Below are positions 34,842 to 44,678 of a DNA stretch of 64,000 nt, in pieces. The translations under genes and the position numbers were made by a program. The stretch comes from Kocuria carniphila. Its GTDB lineage: Bacteria; Actinomycetota; Actinomycetes; Actinomycetales; Micrococcaceae. The notes under the pieces are model-generated. The model ran no database searches and was not told the DNA's origin. It worked only from the letters and a program-made list of their open reading frames with translations. Where the stretch lies: NCBI RefSeq assembly GCF_004136555.1, contig NZ_NOIT01000019.1, positions 1 to 64,000 on the forward strand. The letters are read 5' to 3'. Position 1 is the stretch's first letter; each line of letters opens with the position of its first letter.

Positions 34842-35545
34842 CGGGCCACCATCCGGTAACCGACTCCGCGCACGGTGTCGATATAACGGCTCGGGTCCGC
34901 GCCGAGCTTGCGGCGCAGGTGCCCGATGTGCACGTCCACGATCCGCTCATCGCCCACCCAGGCCGGGTCCCAGACGGTGTCGATGAGCTGACGGCGCGAG
35001 AGCGGTTGGTGCGGGCGGGCGGACAGGGCCACGAGCAGATCGAACTCGGTGCGGGTCAATGCCACCGGGGTCTCGGCCACCCGGGCCTCGTGGGTGGCGA
35101 GGTCGATGACGAGATCCCCGACCACTCGCTCCGGCTCCGGTGGTGCGATCGTGGTGCGGGGCCGGCGCAGCACCGCTTGGACCCGGGCGACGAGCTCACG
35201 GACGCTGAAGGGCTTGGTGATGTAGTCATCGGCCCCGACCTCCAGCCCGGCCAGCTTGTCCTCTTCGTCTCCGCGGGCGGTGAGCATCAGCACGTAGCAC
35301 TCCGAGAAGGCCCGCAGTCGGCGGCACACCTCAATCCCGTCCAGCCCGGGAAGCCCCAGGTCCAGGACGACGACGTCGGGCTCCCGGGTGCGGGCGGCTT
35401 GAAGGGCATCGGGGCCGGTATGGGCGGCGGCGACATCGAAGCCGGCCCGAGTCAGGTAGGTGGCGACCATCTGGGCCAGGGGTTTCTCGTCGTCCACCAC
35501 GAGCACACGCCCGGCTGGGGCCGCGGAGTCGGTGCCGGAAGTCAT
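34838..35545 (-). CDS. CopR-like OmpR-family response regulator (copy 2)
   Basis: Response regulator of 235 residues, paralog of the one at 16946. Receiver: VVDDEKPLAQMV, phospho-Asp in DVVVLDLGLPGLDG, TKPFSVRELVARVQ; winged-helix output ending VHIGHLRRKLG...GVGYRM. The frame opens at a TTG (35605), but the ATG at 35545 with AGGAGG just before it gives the normal N-terminus. It is divergent from the multicopper oxidase, and the shared 160-bp region contains CopR-like box d, so it may regulate both its own operon and the oxidase. Confidence 0.92.
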   Translation of the reverse strand: MTSGTDSAAPAGRVLVVDDEKPLAQMVATYLTRAGFDVAAAHTGPDALQAARTREPDVVVLDLGLPGLDGIEVCRRLRAFSECYVLMLTARGDEEDKLAGLEVGADDYITKPFSVRELVARVQAVLRRPRTTIAPPEPERVVGDLVIDLATHEARVAETPVALTRTEFDLLVALSARPHQPLSRRQLIDTVWDPAWVGDERIVDVHIGHLRRKLGADPSRYIDTVRGVGYRMVAR

Positions 35546-35606
35546 GCCTCCTAGTGTCCCCCGTCGCCTCGGGCAGATCGCCGCCGGGGACCGGATTCTC
35601 CACAAT

Positions 35607-35628
35607 CTTCGTCAAATCTTCAAGGGAA
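35607..35628 (-). promoter_or_regulatory. CopR-like tandem box d
   Basis: CTTCGTCAAAT followed by CTTCAAGGGAA, 11-bp period, in the divergent region between copR2 and the multicopper oxidase, about 78 bp upstream of the oxidase ATG. On the minus strand both half-sites read TGAAG or CGAAG. Confidence 0.7.
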
Positions 35629-35705
35629 TCGGACTCTTTTCTGCTCCTGACCCGCCGAAGATGGTTGTTGATCCCCATCTTGCCTGATGACTCGGAAAGG
35701 AATTC

Positions 35706-37238
35706 ATGAACACCCTCTCCCGCAGAAGCCTGGTGGTCGGTGGGCTGGGCCTGCTCGGCTCCGGGGCCCTGGCGGCCTGCTCCGCTCCTTCCATCTCCTC
35801 CACGGCCGGCACGGGGTCCGGGGTTGCCTCTGCGGGCGCCGGTCAGCGCGTTGTCGCCAAGACGCTCACCGCCCGGCCGGTGCGCCTAGACCTGGGCGGG
35901 CCGACCGTGTCGACATGGGCCTACGGTGACAGCGCCCCCGGTCCGCTCATCCGCGCAACCGCCGGGGACCGTCTGCGGATCACCGTCGACAACCAGTTGC
36001 CGGCGCAGACCACCGTGCACTGGCACGGGATCGCCCTGGACCAGGCAGCGGATGGGGTGCCCAGGGTGACCCAGGACCCGATCGCCGCCGGTGCCACCTA
36101 CACCTACGACTACACCGCCCCGGATCCGGGCACCTATTTTTACCACCCGCACGTCGGGGTCCAGCTGGACCGCGCCCTGTATGCCCCACTGATCATTGAT
36201 GACCCCCAGGAACCCGGGGACTACGACCACGAGTGGATCCTGGTCCTCGACGACTGGGTCGACGGCACCGGCCGGACCCCCGACGACATCCTGACCACCC
36301 TGACCTCCTCAGGGGAGGGTGGCATGGACCACGGGACCATGGGCGGCATGAAGGGCATGAAGGGCATGGAGGGCATGGACATGTCTTCTGGTTCCTCGGA
36401 GGGCATGGCTGGCATGGATCACGGCAGCATGGGCGCCGGTGACTCCCCGTACGGCGATGACGCCGGGGACGTGGCCTACCCGCACTACCTGGTCAATGGG
36501 CGGGTGCCGGCTGCCCCGGAGGTGCTCACTGCGAAGCCGGGCCAACGGGTGCGGCTGCGGATCATCAACGCTGCTGCGGACACCATCTTCACGGTCGCCC
36601 TGGGCGGGCACCGGATGACGGTCACACACACCGACGGGTTCCCCGTGCAGCCGCAGGACACCCATGCCCTCTATCTGGGCATGGGGGAGCGCTACGATGC
36701 GACCGTCACCCTGACCGACGGTGTCTTCCCGTTCGTGGCCGTGCCGCTGGGCAAGGAGGGGCAGGCCATGAGTCTGGTGCGCACCGGTTCCGGTGCCGCT
36801 CCGTCGCCGTCCGTGCGACCGGCGGAACTGGACAAGCCCGTGCTGGTCGGTGCCGAGCTGAAACCTGCCGACAGCGCCCGGCTCGAGGCCCGGGAACCCG
36901 ATGTGCGCCTGGAGCTGGCCATGACCGGACAGATGAATCCTTACGAGTGGGGATTCAACGGGGCCCCTTACGGGCAGCACGACCCACTGGAGATTCAAGA
37001 GGGACAGCGGGTGCGGCTCGACGTGGCCAACCACACGATGATGGCCCATCCCCTGCACCTGCACGGGCACACCTTCGCGTTGCCCAACGGCCTGCGCAAG
37101 GACACCGTCCTGATCGCCCCGATGCAGTCGATGGCCATCGATCTGCAGGCGGACAATCCCGGGAACTGGCTGATCCACTGCCACAACATCTACCACGCCG
37201 AGGCCGGCATGACGACCGAGCTGAAATACCGCCCATGA
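35706..37238 (+). CDS. Multicopper oxidase, Tat-exported
   Basis: Multicopper oxidase of 510 residues, probably oxidising toxic Cu(I) to Cu(II) outside the cell. The twin-arginine signal SRRSLVVGG ends in a lipobox-like LAAC (residue 25). Trinuclear-site motifs are complete: TVHWHGIALD, YFYHPHVGVQ, HPLHLHGHTF, and the type 1 copper loop IHCHNIYHAEAGM near the C-terminus. A Met-rich insertion near residues 206-240 (GMKGMKGMEGMDM, GMAGMDHGSM) resembles that of CueO-type cuprous oxidases. It follows CopR-like box d and heads an overlapping operon; its stop overlaps the next ATG by 4 bp. Confidence 0.94.
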   Translation: MNTLSRRSLVVGGLGLLGSGALAACSAPSISSTAGTGSGVASAGAGQRVVAKTLTARPVRLDLGGPTVSTWAYGDSAPGPLIRATAGDRLRITVDNQLPAQTTVHWHGIALDQAADGVPRVTQDPIAAGATYTYDYTAPDPGTYFYHPHVGVQLDRALYAPLIIDDPQEPGDYDHEWILVLDDWVDGTGRTPDDILTTLTSSGEGGMDHGTMGGMKGMKGMEGMDMSSGSSEGMAGMDHGSMGAGDSPYGDDAGDVAYPHYLVNGRVPAAPEVLTAKPGQRVRLRIINAAADTIFTVALGGHRMTVTHTDGFPVQPQDTHALYLGMGERYDATVTLTDGVFPFVAVPLGKEGQAMSLVRTGSGAAPSPSVRPAELDKPVLVGAELKPADSARLEAREPDVRLELAMTGQMNPYEWGFNGAPYGQHDPLEIQEGQRVRLDVANHTMMAHPLHLHGHTFALPNGLRKDTVLIAPMQSMAIDLQADNPGNWLIHCHNIYHAEAGMTTELKYRP

Positions 37239-38098
37239 CCGTTGTCACCCGACGCACCTTGTTCTCCGCCGGCCTGGTCGCCGGGACGGGGTGGGCTGTC
37301 ACCGCCTGCTCATCACAGTCACCACAGTCGGAGTCCTCGTCCTCTTCCGGCAACGACGGCGGCACCGCCATCACCCACGTGCACGCCATCACCCGGGACA
37401 CGGCCACCGGGGTGATCCTGCTGGCCACCCACCAAGGCCTGTTCCTGCTGGAGAACAAGGAACTGACCCAAGTCGGCCCGACCGTGGACTTGATGGGCTT
37501 CACCTCCACCGGTGGCGGACGCTACCTGGCCTCCGGTCACCCCGGCCCCGGGGTGGATTTGCCCGAGCCGCTGGGACTGGTCGAATCCACCAACGGGGGC
37601 CAGACCTGGAGCGTGCTGTCGCGGGCCGGGGAGTCGGACTTCCACGCCCTGACCGCGGGCCCGGATCGGATTCTCGCCTTCGACGGGCAACTGCGCACCA
37701 GCACCGACGGGCGCACCTGGGAGACCGTCGCGATCCCTTCCGCCCCGATGGCCCTGGCCATCGCTCCGGGTGGCGGGGCGACGCTGGCCACTACTGAGGA
37801 GGGCCTGTTGCGATCCACCGACGGCGGGGCCACCTGGACGAGCATGGACACCCCGCAGTTAATGTCCCTGGTGGCCTGGGCCGATGATCACACGGTGGTG
37901 GGTGCTGGGCCTGGCGGCCGCTTGCTGATCAGCGACGATTCCGGGCTGACCTGGACGGCCACCGGGGAAGCCTTCGGGGAGGTCACCGCCCTGGGGGCGA
38001 GCATGACCGGCGGCGGGGCGGTGGAGACCCTTTTGGTGGCTGGCTCCACCGTCTTGCGCATCACCGACGGAGGAAACACCGTCGAGCAACTGCTGTGA
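37235..38098 (+). CDS. BNR-repeat lipoprotein (sialidase-like fold)
   Basis: A 287-residue exported protein. Signal with RR and lipobox-like VTAC near residue 22, followed by a Ser-rich spacer. The rest is a beta-propeller with BNR/Asp-box repeats: STNGGQTW, STDGRTW, STDGGATW and SDDSGLTW. I know this group as glycosidase-like (F510_1955-type) proteins found next to multicopper oxidases; an enzymatic role is unproven and the catalytic residues of sialidases are not evident. Its ATG overlaps the oxidase stop, so the two are translationally coupled and may work together at the cell surface. Confidence 0.82.
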   Translation: MTVVTRRTLFSAGLVAGTGWAVTACSSQSPQSESSSSSGNDGGTAITHVHAITRDTATGVILLATHQGLFLLENKELTQVGPTVDLMGFTSTGGGRYLASGHPGPGVDLPEPLGLVESTNGGQTWSVLSRAGESDFHALTAGPDRILAFDGQLRTSTDGRTWETVAIPSAPMALAIAPGGGATLATTEEGLLRSTDGGATWTSMDTPQLMSLVAWADDHTVVGAGPGGRLLISDDSGLTWTATGEAFGEVTALGASMTGGGAVETLLVAGSTVLRITDGGNTVEQLL

Positions 38099-38192
38099 CC
38101 GGCACCATCCACACCCTTGCCGCGGAGCAACAGCGGATTCCGCCACGGACCGGGCGGCCTTGCAGACGACGAGGACAGTGACGAGGAGAGCG

Positions 38193-39425
38193 ATGAGCGA
38201 CCGCCATAGAACCGAAGCCCCCGACCGGGCCACTCCTCCAGAGGATTCCCCCACGCGGGGACGGCTGGTCGCGATCGACGCTGCCCGGGGGCTGGCGCTG
38301 ATCGGATTGACCGCCATCCATTTCCTGCCCGCCTCCAATGAGGAGACACACGAGCCGACCTGGTCCTGGATCCTCTTCGCCGGGGACTCGGCGGCGTTGT
38401 TCGCTTTGCTGGCCGGGGTGGGGCTGGCTTTCGGCACAGGTGGACGCACCCGTCGGCAGGGGCAGTCGATGACGGCCGCCCGGGTCGGGGTGGCGGTCCG
38501 GGCCCTGCTGATTGCCGCAGTGGGCATGTCCATCGGGTACCTGATGCCTAAAGACCCCCCGGCCGTCAACATCTTGGTCTACTACGGGGTGTTCTTCCTG
38601 CTGACCATTCCCTTCCTCCACTTACGCCCCGTGACCCTGGTCATGTGCGCGATGCTCTTCGGAGTCGTGGCACCGGTGCTGATGCAGATCCTGCGGGGCC
38701 GGTTGCCGGAGTTCACCGCCTACAACCCCACTTTCAACGACGTGGTCACCGTTCCCGGGGCGACAGCGGCCCAGCTGTTGCTGACCGGCACGTACCCGGC
38801 CCTGCCGTACATGACGTACCTGCTGACCGGACTGGCCCTGGGGCGTCTGAACCTGCGCAATGTGCAGGTCCAAACCTCGCTGGTGTTGATAGGGGCCGGG
38901 CTCGCCGCATTCGCCTACCTGAGCTCCTACGTTCTGCTCTACGTTGCCGAGGGCTACCACCAGTTGTTGCCCAGCGTCCCGGAACAGAGCGAGGAAGTGG
39001 TGGATGAGATCCTCGTGTGGGGAACCGACGAGGGGCTGCCCACCAGCACCGGGTGGTGGCTGGCCGTCACCACCCCGCACGCGAACATGCCGCTGGCCAT
39101 TGCCTGGAGCCTGGGGATCGGGCTGGCCGTGCTCGGGACCTTCCTTCTCCTGGCCCGCACGATTGGGCCGTGGCTGCTACCTCTGTCGGCGATGGGGGCG
39201 ATGACCCTGACCCTCTACTCGGTCCAGCTGGTGCTGTTGTCCTTCGAGCTGCACTACGACCAACCCGAGATCTGGTTCCTGGCCTATCTTCTCCTGGCTG
39301 CCCTGTTCGCGGTGGGTTGGCAGCGCGCCTTCGGGCAAGGGCCCTTGGAACGACTCGTCAGTATGGCCGCCAAGGGAGCTGGTCGCGCCGTGGTGGGGGA
39401 CGGGACTCGCCCCGCACTCCACTGA
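38193..39425 (+). CDS. HGSNAT/DUF418-like membrane acyltransferase (paralog 2)
   Basis: Polytopic membrane protein of 410 residues and close paralog of the gene at 14497: RLVAIDAARGLALIGLTAIHFLP, GDSAALFALLAGVGLAF, ILVYYGVFFLLTIPFLH, TGTYPALPYMTYLL and NMPLAIAWSLGIGLAVLG are shared almost residue for residue. Expected to transfer an acyl group to an envelope glycan; the acceptor is unknown. GAGGAG lies 4 bp before the ATG at 38193. It is in the oxidase operon, again beside a CopRS pair, so the two acyltransferase-CopRS blocks look like an old segmental duplication. Confidence 0.85.
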   Translation: MSDRHRTEAPDRATPPEDSPTRGRLVAIDAARGLALIGLTAIHFLPASNEETHEPTWSWILFAGDSAALFALLAGVGLAFGTGGRTRRQGQSMTAARVGVAVRALLIAAVGMSIGYLMPKDPPAVNILVYYGVFFLLTIPFLHLRPVTLVMCAMLFGVVAPVLMQILRGRLPEFTAYNPTFNDVVTVPGATAAQLLLTGTYPALPYMTYLLTGLALGRLNLRNVQVQTSLVLIGAGLAAFAYLSSYVLLYVAEGYHQLLPSVPEQSEEVVDEILVWGTDEGLPTSTGWWLAVTTPHANMPLAIAWSLGIGLAVLGTFLLLARTIGPWLLPLSAMGAMTLTLYSVQLVLLSFELHYDQPEIWFLAYLLLAALFAVGWQRAFGQGPLERLVSMAAKGAGRAVVGDGTRPALH

Positions 39426-39512
39426 CCCGACACGGAAGATGAACCCCTCTTGCGGAAAGCCTCCGAACCACGTCTCGGAAACCCGCACCATTGCTTTCGA
39501 AGGACAACGGCT

Positions 39513-39803
39513 ATGTCACACCACCACAGCTCCAACGGTGAGTCCGACATTAAAAGAATGCGGCAAAAAGCGCGTCTCCGCGCCGGCGTCGTGATATTGG
39601 TGATCGGCTCAGTGATCTACCTGCTGACCAATCACTGGGTGCACGTGCTGGATTCGTTACCGTATGTGTTCGGGGCGGCCATGCTCGTGATGCACCTCTT
39701 TGGCCATGGAGGCCATGGAGGTCACAGCGGGCATGGGGCGTCGGGCCGTACTTCGGGACACGGTGGTCGTCCCGATCAGGAAGGGGCCGGCGATGTCCGC
39801 TGA
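39513..39803 (+). CDS. DUF2933-like small membrane protein
   Basis: Protein of 96 residues with a His-rich start (MSHHHSSNG), one or two hydrophobic helices (AGVVILVIGSVIYLLT; LPYVFGAAMLVMHLF) and a His/Gly-rich tail (HGGHGGHSGHGASGRTSGHGG). This is the layout of DUF2933 proteins found in metal-resistance operons. The tail could bind copper. It overlaps the ICMT-like gene by 11 bp. The ATG at 39513 has GAAGGA 9 bp before it. Confidence 0.78.
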   Translation: MSHHHSSNGESDIKRMRQKARLRAGVVILVIGSVIYLLTNHWVHVLDSLPYVFGAAMLVMHLFGHGGHGGHSGHGASGRTSGHGGRPDQEGAGDVR

Positions 39804-40434
39804 GTACGGGTATGGCTTGTGGTGGTTGGTGGCCCTGAATTCCTTGGTGTTCATCGTCTTTGCCGCCAGTTTCGTCCAGCCCAAGACCAAGCTGGACTGG
39901 CGTGCCTTGGGCGGGTTCTCGGCGTTTGTCGTGGCGATGTTCACGGAAATGTACGGTTTCCCGCTGACCATCTTCTTGCTCTCGGGTTGGCTGGGCGAGC
40001 GGGTGCCCGGCCAGCAGTCCTTGGACCACCTTTCCGGGCACCTGTGGCAGGAGCTGTTCGGGTGGGAGGGGGACCCCCATCTGAACCCCCTGCACCTGCT
40101 CAGTAACGTCGTGATCGGGGTGGGGTTGTACCTGTTGTACCGGGCGTGGCGGGTGCTCTACACGGCCCAGCGTGAAGGGCGTCTGGCCACTACCGGCCCG
40201 TACGCGCGCCTCCGGCACCCACAGTACGTGGGGTTCTTGGCCGTCATGGTGGGCTTCTTACTCCAGTCGCCCACCGTGCTGACCCTGCTCATGTTCCCGG
40301 TGCTGGTGGTCGTCTACTGGCGTCTGGGGCGCAAAGAGGAACAAGTGCTGACCCGGCAGTTCGGGACCGCGTACCAGGACTACGCCCGCCGGGTGCCGCG
40401 GTTCGTCCCCCGGCTCCGCCGACAGGCGGCATGA
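39793..40434 (+). CDS. Isoprenylcysteine carboxyl methyltransferase-family protein
   Basis: Membrane protein of 213 residues with about five helices. The C-terminal half has the ICMT/PEMT-family signature TTGPYARLRHPQYVGFL, then ARKEEQVL-like GRKEEQVLTRQFGTAYQDYARRVPRFVPR, which binds S-adenosylmethionine and the substrate. Bacterial members methylate unknown lipids or proteins; with a DUF2933 gene they are frequent in copper and mercury clusters. It overlaps the neighbours on both sides (11 bp upstream, ATGA downstream), so it is part of the oxidase operon. Confidence 0.85.
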   Translation: MSAEYGYGLWWLVALNSLVFIVFAASFVQPKTKLDWRALGGFSAFVVAMFTEMYGFPLTIFLLSGWLGERVPGQQSLDHLSGHLWQELFGWEGDPHLNPLHLLSNVVIGVGLYLLYRAWRVLYTAQREGRLATTGPYARLRHPQYVGFLAVMVGFLLQSPTVLTLLMFPVLVVVYWRLGRKEEQVLTRQFGTAYQDYARRVPRFVPRLRRQAA

Positions 40435-41327
40435 TTCTGAGCAGCACGCACGTGACTCCGAGCCGGGGAGCCCCTCGAGTGGGAACCATGTTGTGGGTCA
40501 CCACGGCCTGGGGTTTGTGTTTCGTGGCCATCCGGTGGGGGCTGCAAGATGCGCCGGTGCTGTGGTTCGCGGCGATGCGCGCACTGATCGCCGGGGCCGC
40601 ATTGCTGCTGGTCGCCGCCGTGCAGGGGCGGCCCCTGTGGCCGCGGGATCGGGTCTGGGGATTGTTGACGGCGATGGCGGTAGTGAATGTGACCGTGGCT
40701 TTTGCCGCGATGTTCGCTGGGACCGCCGGTTTGGCCACGGGGGCGGCAGCGGTGCTGTCGAATGCCCAACCATTGCTGATCCTTTTGCCGGCCTGGTGGC
40801 TTTACGGTGAGGCCGTGTCCGTGCGCACGGCGGCGGCCCTGGTGGTCGGATTCACCGGGTTGGTGCTGGTGGGGGTGGCCAGTGGCGGCGGGCAAGGGGC
40901 GTGGCTGTCGTTGCTCTCGGCGGTGGCCATCACCGCCGGAACGCTGATGGCTCGACGGCTGTCGGGGACGGATCTGCTGGTCGCCATCGCCTGGCACTTT
41001 GTGCTCGGCGGTCTCCTGCTGGTGGTGCTGGCCGCTGTGGTTGAAGGCGCCCCGGCCATCACGTGGACACCCCGGTTCGTGCTGGCGCTGGGGTTCCTGT
41101 CACTGATCGGGACCGCGGCGGCCTTTGTTGCGTGGTTCCGTCAGGCCCAGGTTGCGCGGCTGGACCTGCTTGGTGCGTGGACTCTGCTGGTGCCCGTGAT
41201 CGGCATGGCGGTCTCGGCGGTGCTGCCCGGGGAACGGCCCACCATGTGGAGCGCCCTGGGGGCGGCGATCGTGCTGGTCTCGTTAGTGCTGACCACGGTC
41301 CCGGGCAGGGCTCGCCGGGGACCATGA
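40431..41327 (+). CDS. EamA/DMT-family transporter
   Basis: Inner-membrane transporter of 298 residues with ten predicted helices in two EamA repeats (near residues 20-150 and 160-290). WGLCFVAIRWGLQDAPVLWFAAMRALIAG and AAAVLSNAQPLLILLPAWWL are typical. DMT transporters export amino acids, metabolites or drugs; the substrate is not predictable. It ends the operon started by the multicopper oxidase and converges with the universal stress gene; the 94-bp gap contains GC-rich dyads that may terminate both. Confidence 0.85.
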   Translation: MILSSTHVTPSRGAPRVGTMLWVTTAWGLCFVAIRWGLQDAPVLWFAAMRALIAGAALLLVAAVQGRPLWPRDRVWGLLTAMAVVNVTVAFAAMFAGTAGLATGAAAVLSNAQPLLILLPAWWLYGEAVSVRTAAALVVGFTGLVLVGVASGGGQGAWLSLLSAVAITAGTLMARRLSGTDLLVAIAWHFVLGGLLLVVLAAVVEGAPAITWTPRFVLALGFLSLIGTAAAFVAWFRQAQVARLDLLGAWTLLVPVIGMAVSAVLPGERPTMWSALGAAIVLVSLVLTTVPGRARRGP

Positions 41328-41421
41328 GCCGCCACGCCGTCGACCCTGCCGGCGGGCAGTCAGTCGCCAGATCCCTCCCCTTTGGGTCCGGTGACCCGGG
41401 GTGCGAGGGGCGGTCCGGGCG

Positions 41422-41868
41422 CTACAGCCGGCCTTGGCGTCTGGGTTTGACGACGAGTACGGGGCAGCGGGCGTGGTGGACGACCTGGTTGGAGACCGAA
41501 CCCAGCAGCAGGCCGGTGAAGCCGCCGTAACCGTGGGAGCCCACGACCAGCAGATCGGCCTCGGTGGAGGCCTCGAGCAGCACGGCGGCCGGCTGCCCTG
41601 GGACCACCTCCCCGGTGATGTCCTCCGGACCGGCGTGGACGCTGCGCAGCGCTTCGTCCTGGAGTCGCCGGGCCCTCGCTTCGTATCTGGTTGGATCCCA
41701 GTCATGGTCGTCGTCGCCGACCACCATGGCCGGGTGCTGCCAGGCGGTCACCACATGCACCTGCCCCTGGCGCAACCGGGCCTCGGCGACCGCCCACTCC
41801 AACGCCCTCAAAGACTCGGGGGAACCATCCACCCCGACCACGATTCGGAAGGTCTTTGCGGCGCTCAC
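41422..41868 (-). CDS. Universal stress protein (UspA family)
   Basis: A 148-residue single-domain Usp. FRIVVGVDGSPESLRALEWAVAEA at the start and VGSHGYGGFTGLLLGSVSNQVVHHA near the end give the ATP-binding GxxG-9x-G(S/T) motif. Usp proteins bind ATP and act in stress and dormancy. The GTG start at 41868 overlaps the GAPDH stop by 4 bp, so it is coupled to the central-metabolism operon (phosphoketolase to GAPDH). ATP-binding Usp genes beside phosphoketolase and AarF genes fit an energy-stress unit. Confidence 0.9.
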   Translation of the reverse strand: MSAAKTFRIVVGVDGSPESLRALEWAVAEARLRQGQVHVVTAWQHPAMVVGDDDHDWDPTRYEARARRLQDEALRSVHAGPEDITGEVVPGQPAAVLLEASTEADLLVVGSHGYGGFTGLLLGSVSNQVVHHARCPVLVVKPRRQGRL

Positions 41869-42950
41869 GTCCGTGCCCTCGCCGTAGGGTAGATGCGGTC
41901 CGGGTGCGGTGCGGGGGTGAGGAAGTCGGCGCGCACGCCCAGGGAGGTGTCGGTGCGGCTCATGGATTCGGCCCCGTCGGTGACGGTGCCGGCCAGGGCC
42001 CGGATCGCGTCGATGTTCTCCGGGATGACCACCGCTTGGTTGTCGACGGTGTAGGTGCAGAACAGTTCCTCGCCGCGCACCGTGAGGATGTCGGCCCACA
42101 CGGCGACCTCGTACATGTCCCCGCGGGGCCGGCCGAGGTCTCGCATCAGCTCGATGGTGCTGTTGGGTGCCACGATCCCGTCGCTGCTGCGGACCTGGGC
42201 GATGCGCGGCATGGCACTCAGCGCCTCGAGGACTTCTTCGGAGGTGGCGGGGCGGGTGAGGTCGATGGTCCAGTAGTGCAGGTGATTCTGGGTGTGGGCG
42301 CCCTTGGCGGCCATGGTGACCACGTCGAGGTCCGGTACGACCGTCTGGGCGTCGGGTCCTTGATGGCTGGGGATGGCCGTTTCTGGGACGATGGTGTTCA
42401 TGATCCCGGAGTGATCGGATTCCCAGGGGTCGGTGGCCCGGCGGATGAGCACCCCGCGTGCTTTGGTCAGTAACCCGACGTCCTTCAGGGCAGTGAGGGT
42501 ACGGACGGTGGCGGTGGTGTTGCAGGAGACCACCCGGGTGGTGTCCCGGCCGAGGGCGGTGGCGTAGTTGGCGTGAGCGACGAAGGAGTGGCCGGTGAGA
42601 GCGTGCTTCTCCCCACCCTGGAAGATGGCCTTGACCCCGTGGGCCCGGTAGTGCTCGAGGTTGCTCGCCCCGATCTTGGCCGGGGTGCAGTCCACGATCA
42701 CGTCCACGGCGTCGAGGAGCTGATGCAGTTCCCCCGTCAGGGTGATGCCTGCTGAGCGCATCGCCGCGACGCCCTCGGTGGTGGAGGCGTAGACGGGGAT
42801 GCCGCGGGAGACGGCGGCGGTGATCCGGTAGTCGGAGATCACGTCACTGACCCCGACCAGTTCCATGTCCTGTTGGGCGGTGACCGCATCGGCCACGCGT
42901 TTGCCGATCACCCCGTAGCCGTTGACGCCCACTCGTATGGTCTGGTCCAT
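41865..42950 (-). CDS. Type II (archaeal-type) glyceraldehyde-3-phosphate dehydrogenase
   Basis: GAPDH of 361 residues, of the class II form typical of Archaea and rare in Bacteria. Coenzyme fold: IRVGVNGYGVIGKRVADAV; the catalytic cysteine is C143 in SCNTTATVRTL; HALTGHSFVAHANY and DTSLGVRADFLTP are class II motifs. It would oxidise glyceraldehyde 3-phosphate, a product of phosphoketolase. It lies in one operon with an AarF kinase, the GH65 fusion and the phosphoketolase. Dual NAD/NADP use is a trait of the class, not proven here. The closest bacterial paralogs could be recent acquisitions from an archaeal source. Confidence 0.88.
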   Translation of the reverse strand: MDQTIRVGVNGYGVIGKRVADAVTAQQDMELVGVSDVISDYRITAAVSRGIPVYASTTEGVAAMRSAGITLTGELHQLLDAVDVIVDCTPAKIGASNLEHYRAHGVKAIFQGGEKHALTGHSFVAHANYATALGRDTTRVVSCNTTATVRTLTALKDVGLLTKARGVLIRRATDPWESDHSGIMNTIVPETAIPSHQGPDAQTVVPDLDVVTMAAKGAHTQNHLHYWTIDLTRPATSEEVLEALSAMPRIAQVRSSDGIVAPNSTIELMRDLGRPRGDMYEVAVWADILTVRGEELFCTYTVDNQAVVIPENIDAIRALAGTVTDGAESMSRTDTSLGVRADFLTPAPHPDRIYPTARART

Positions 42951-43013
42951 GATGGTTCCTTTCGTGGAAGGGATTGCTGGTGGTCGGTGGTGTGGATGGG
43001 TACTGGTCCGCGG

Positions 43014-44670
<1,657 letters not shown>

Positions 44671-44678
<8 letters not shown>
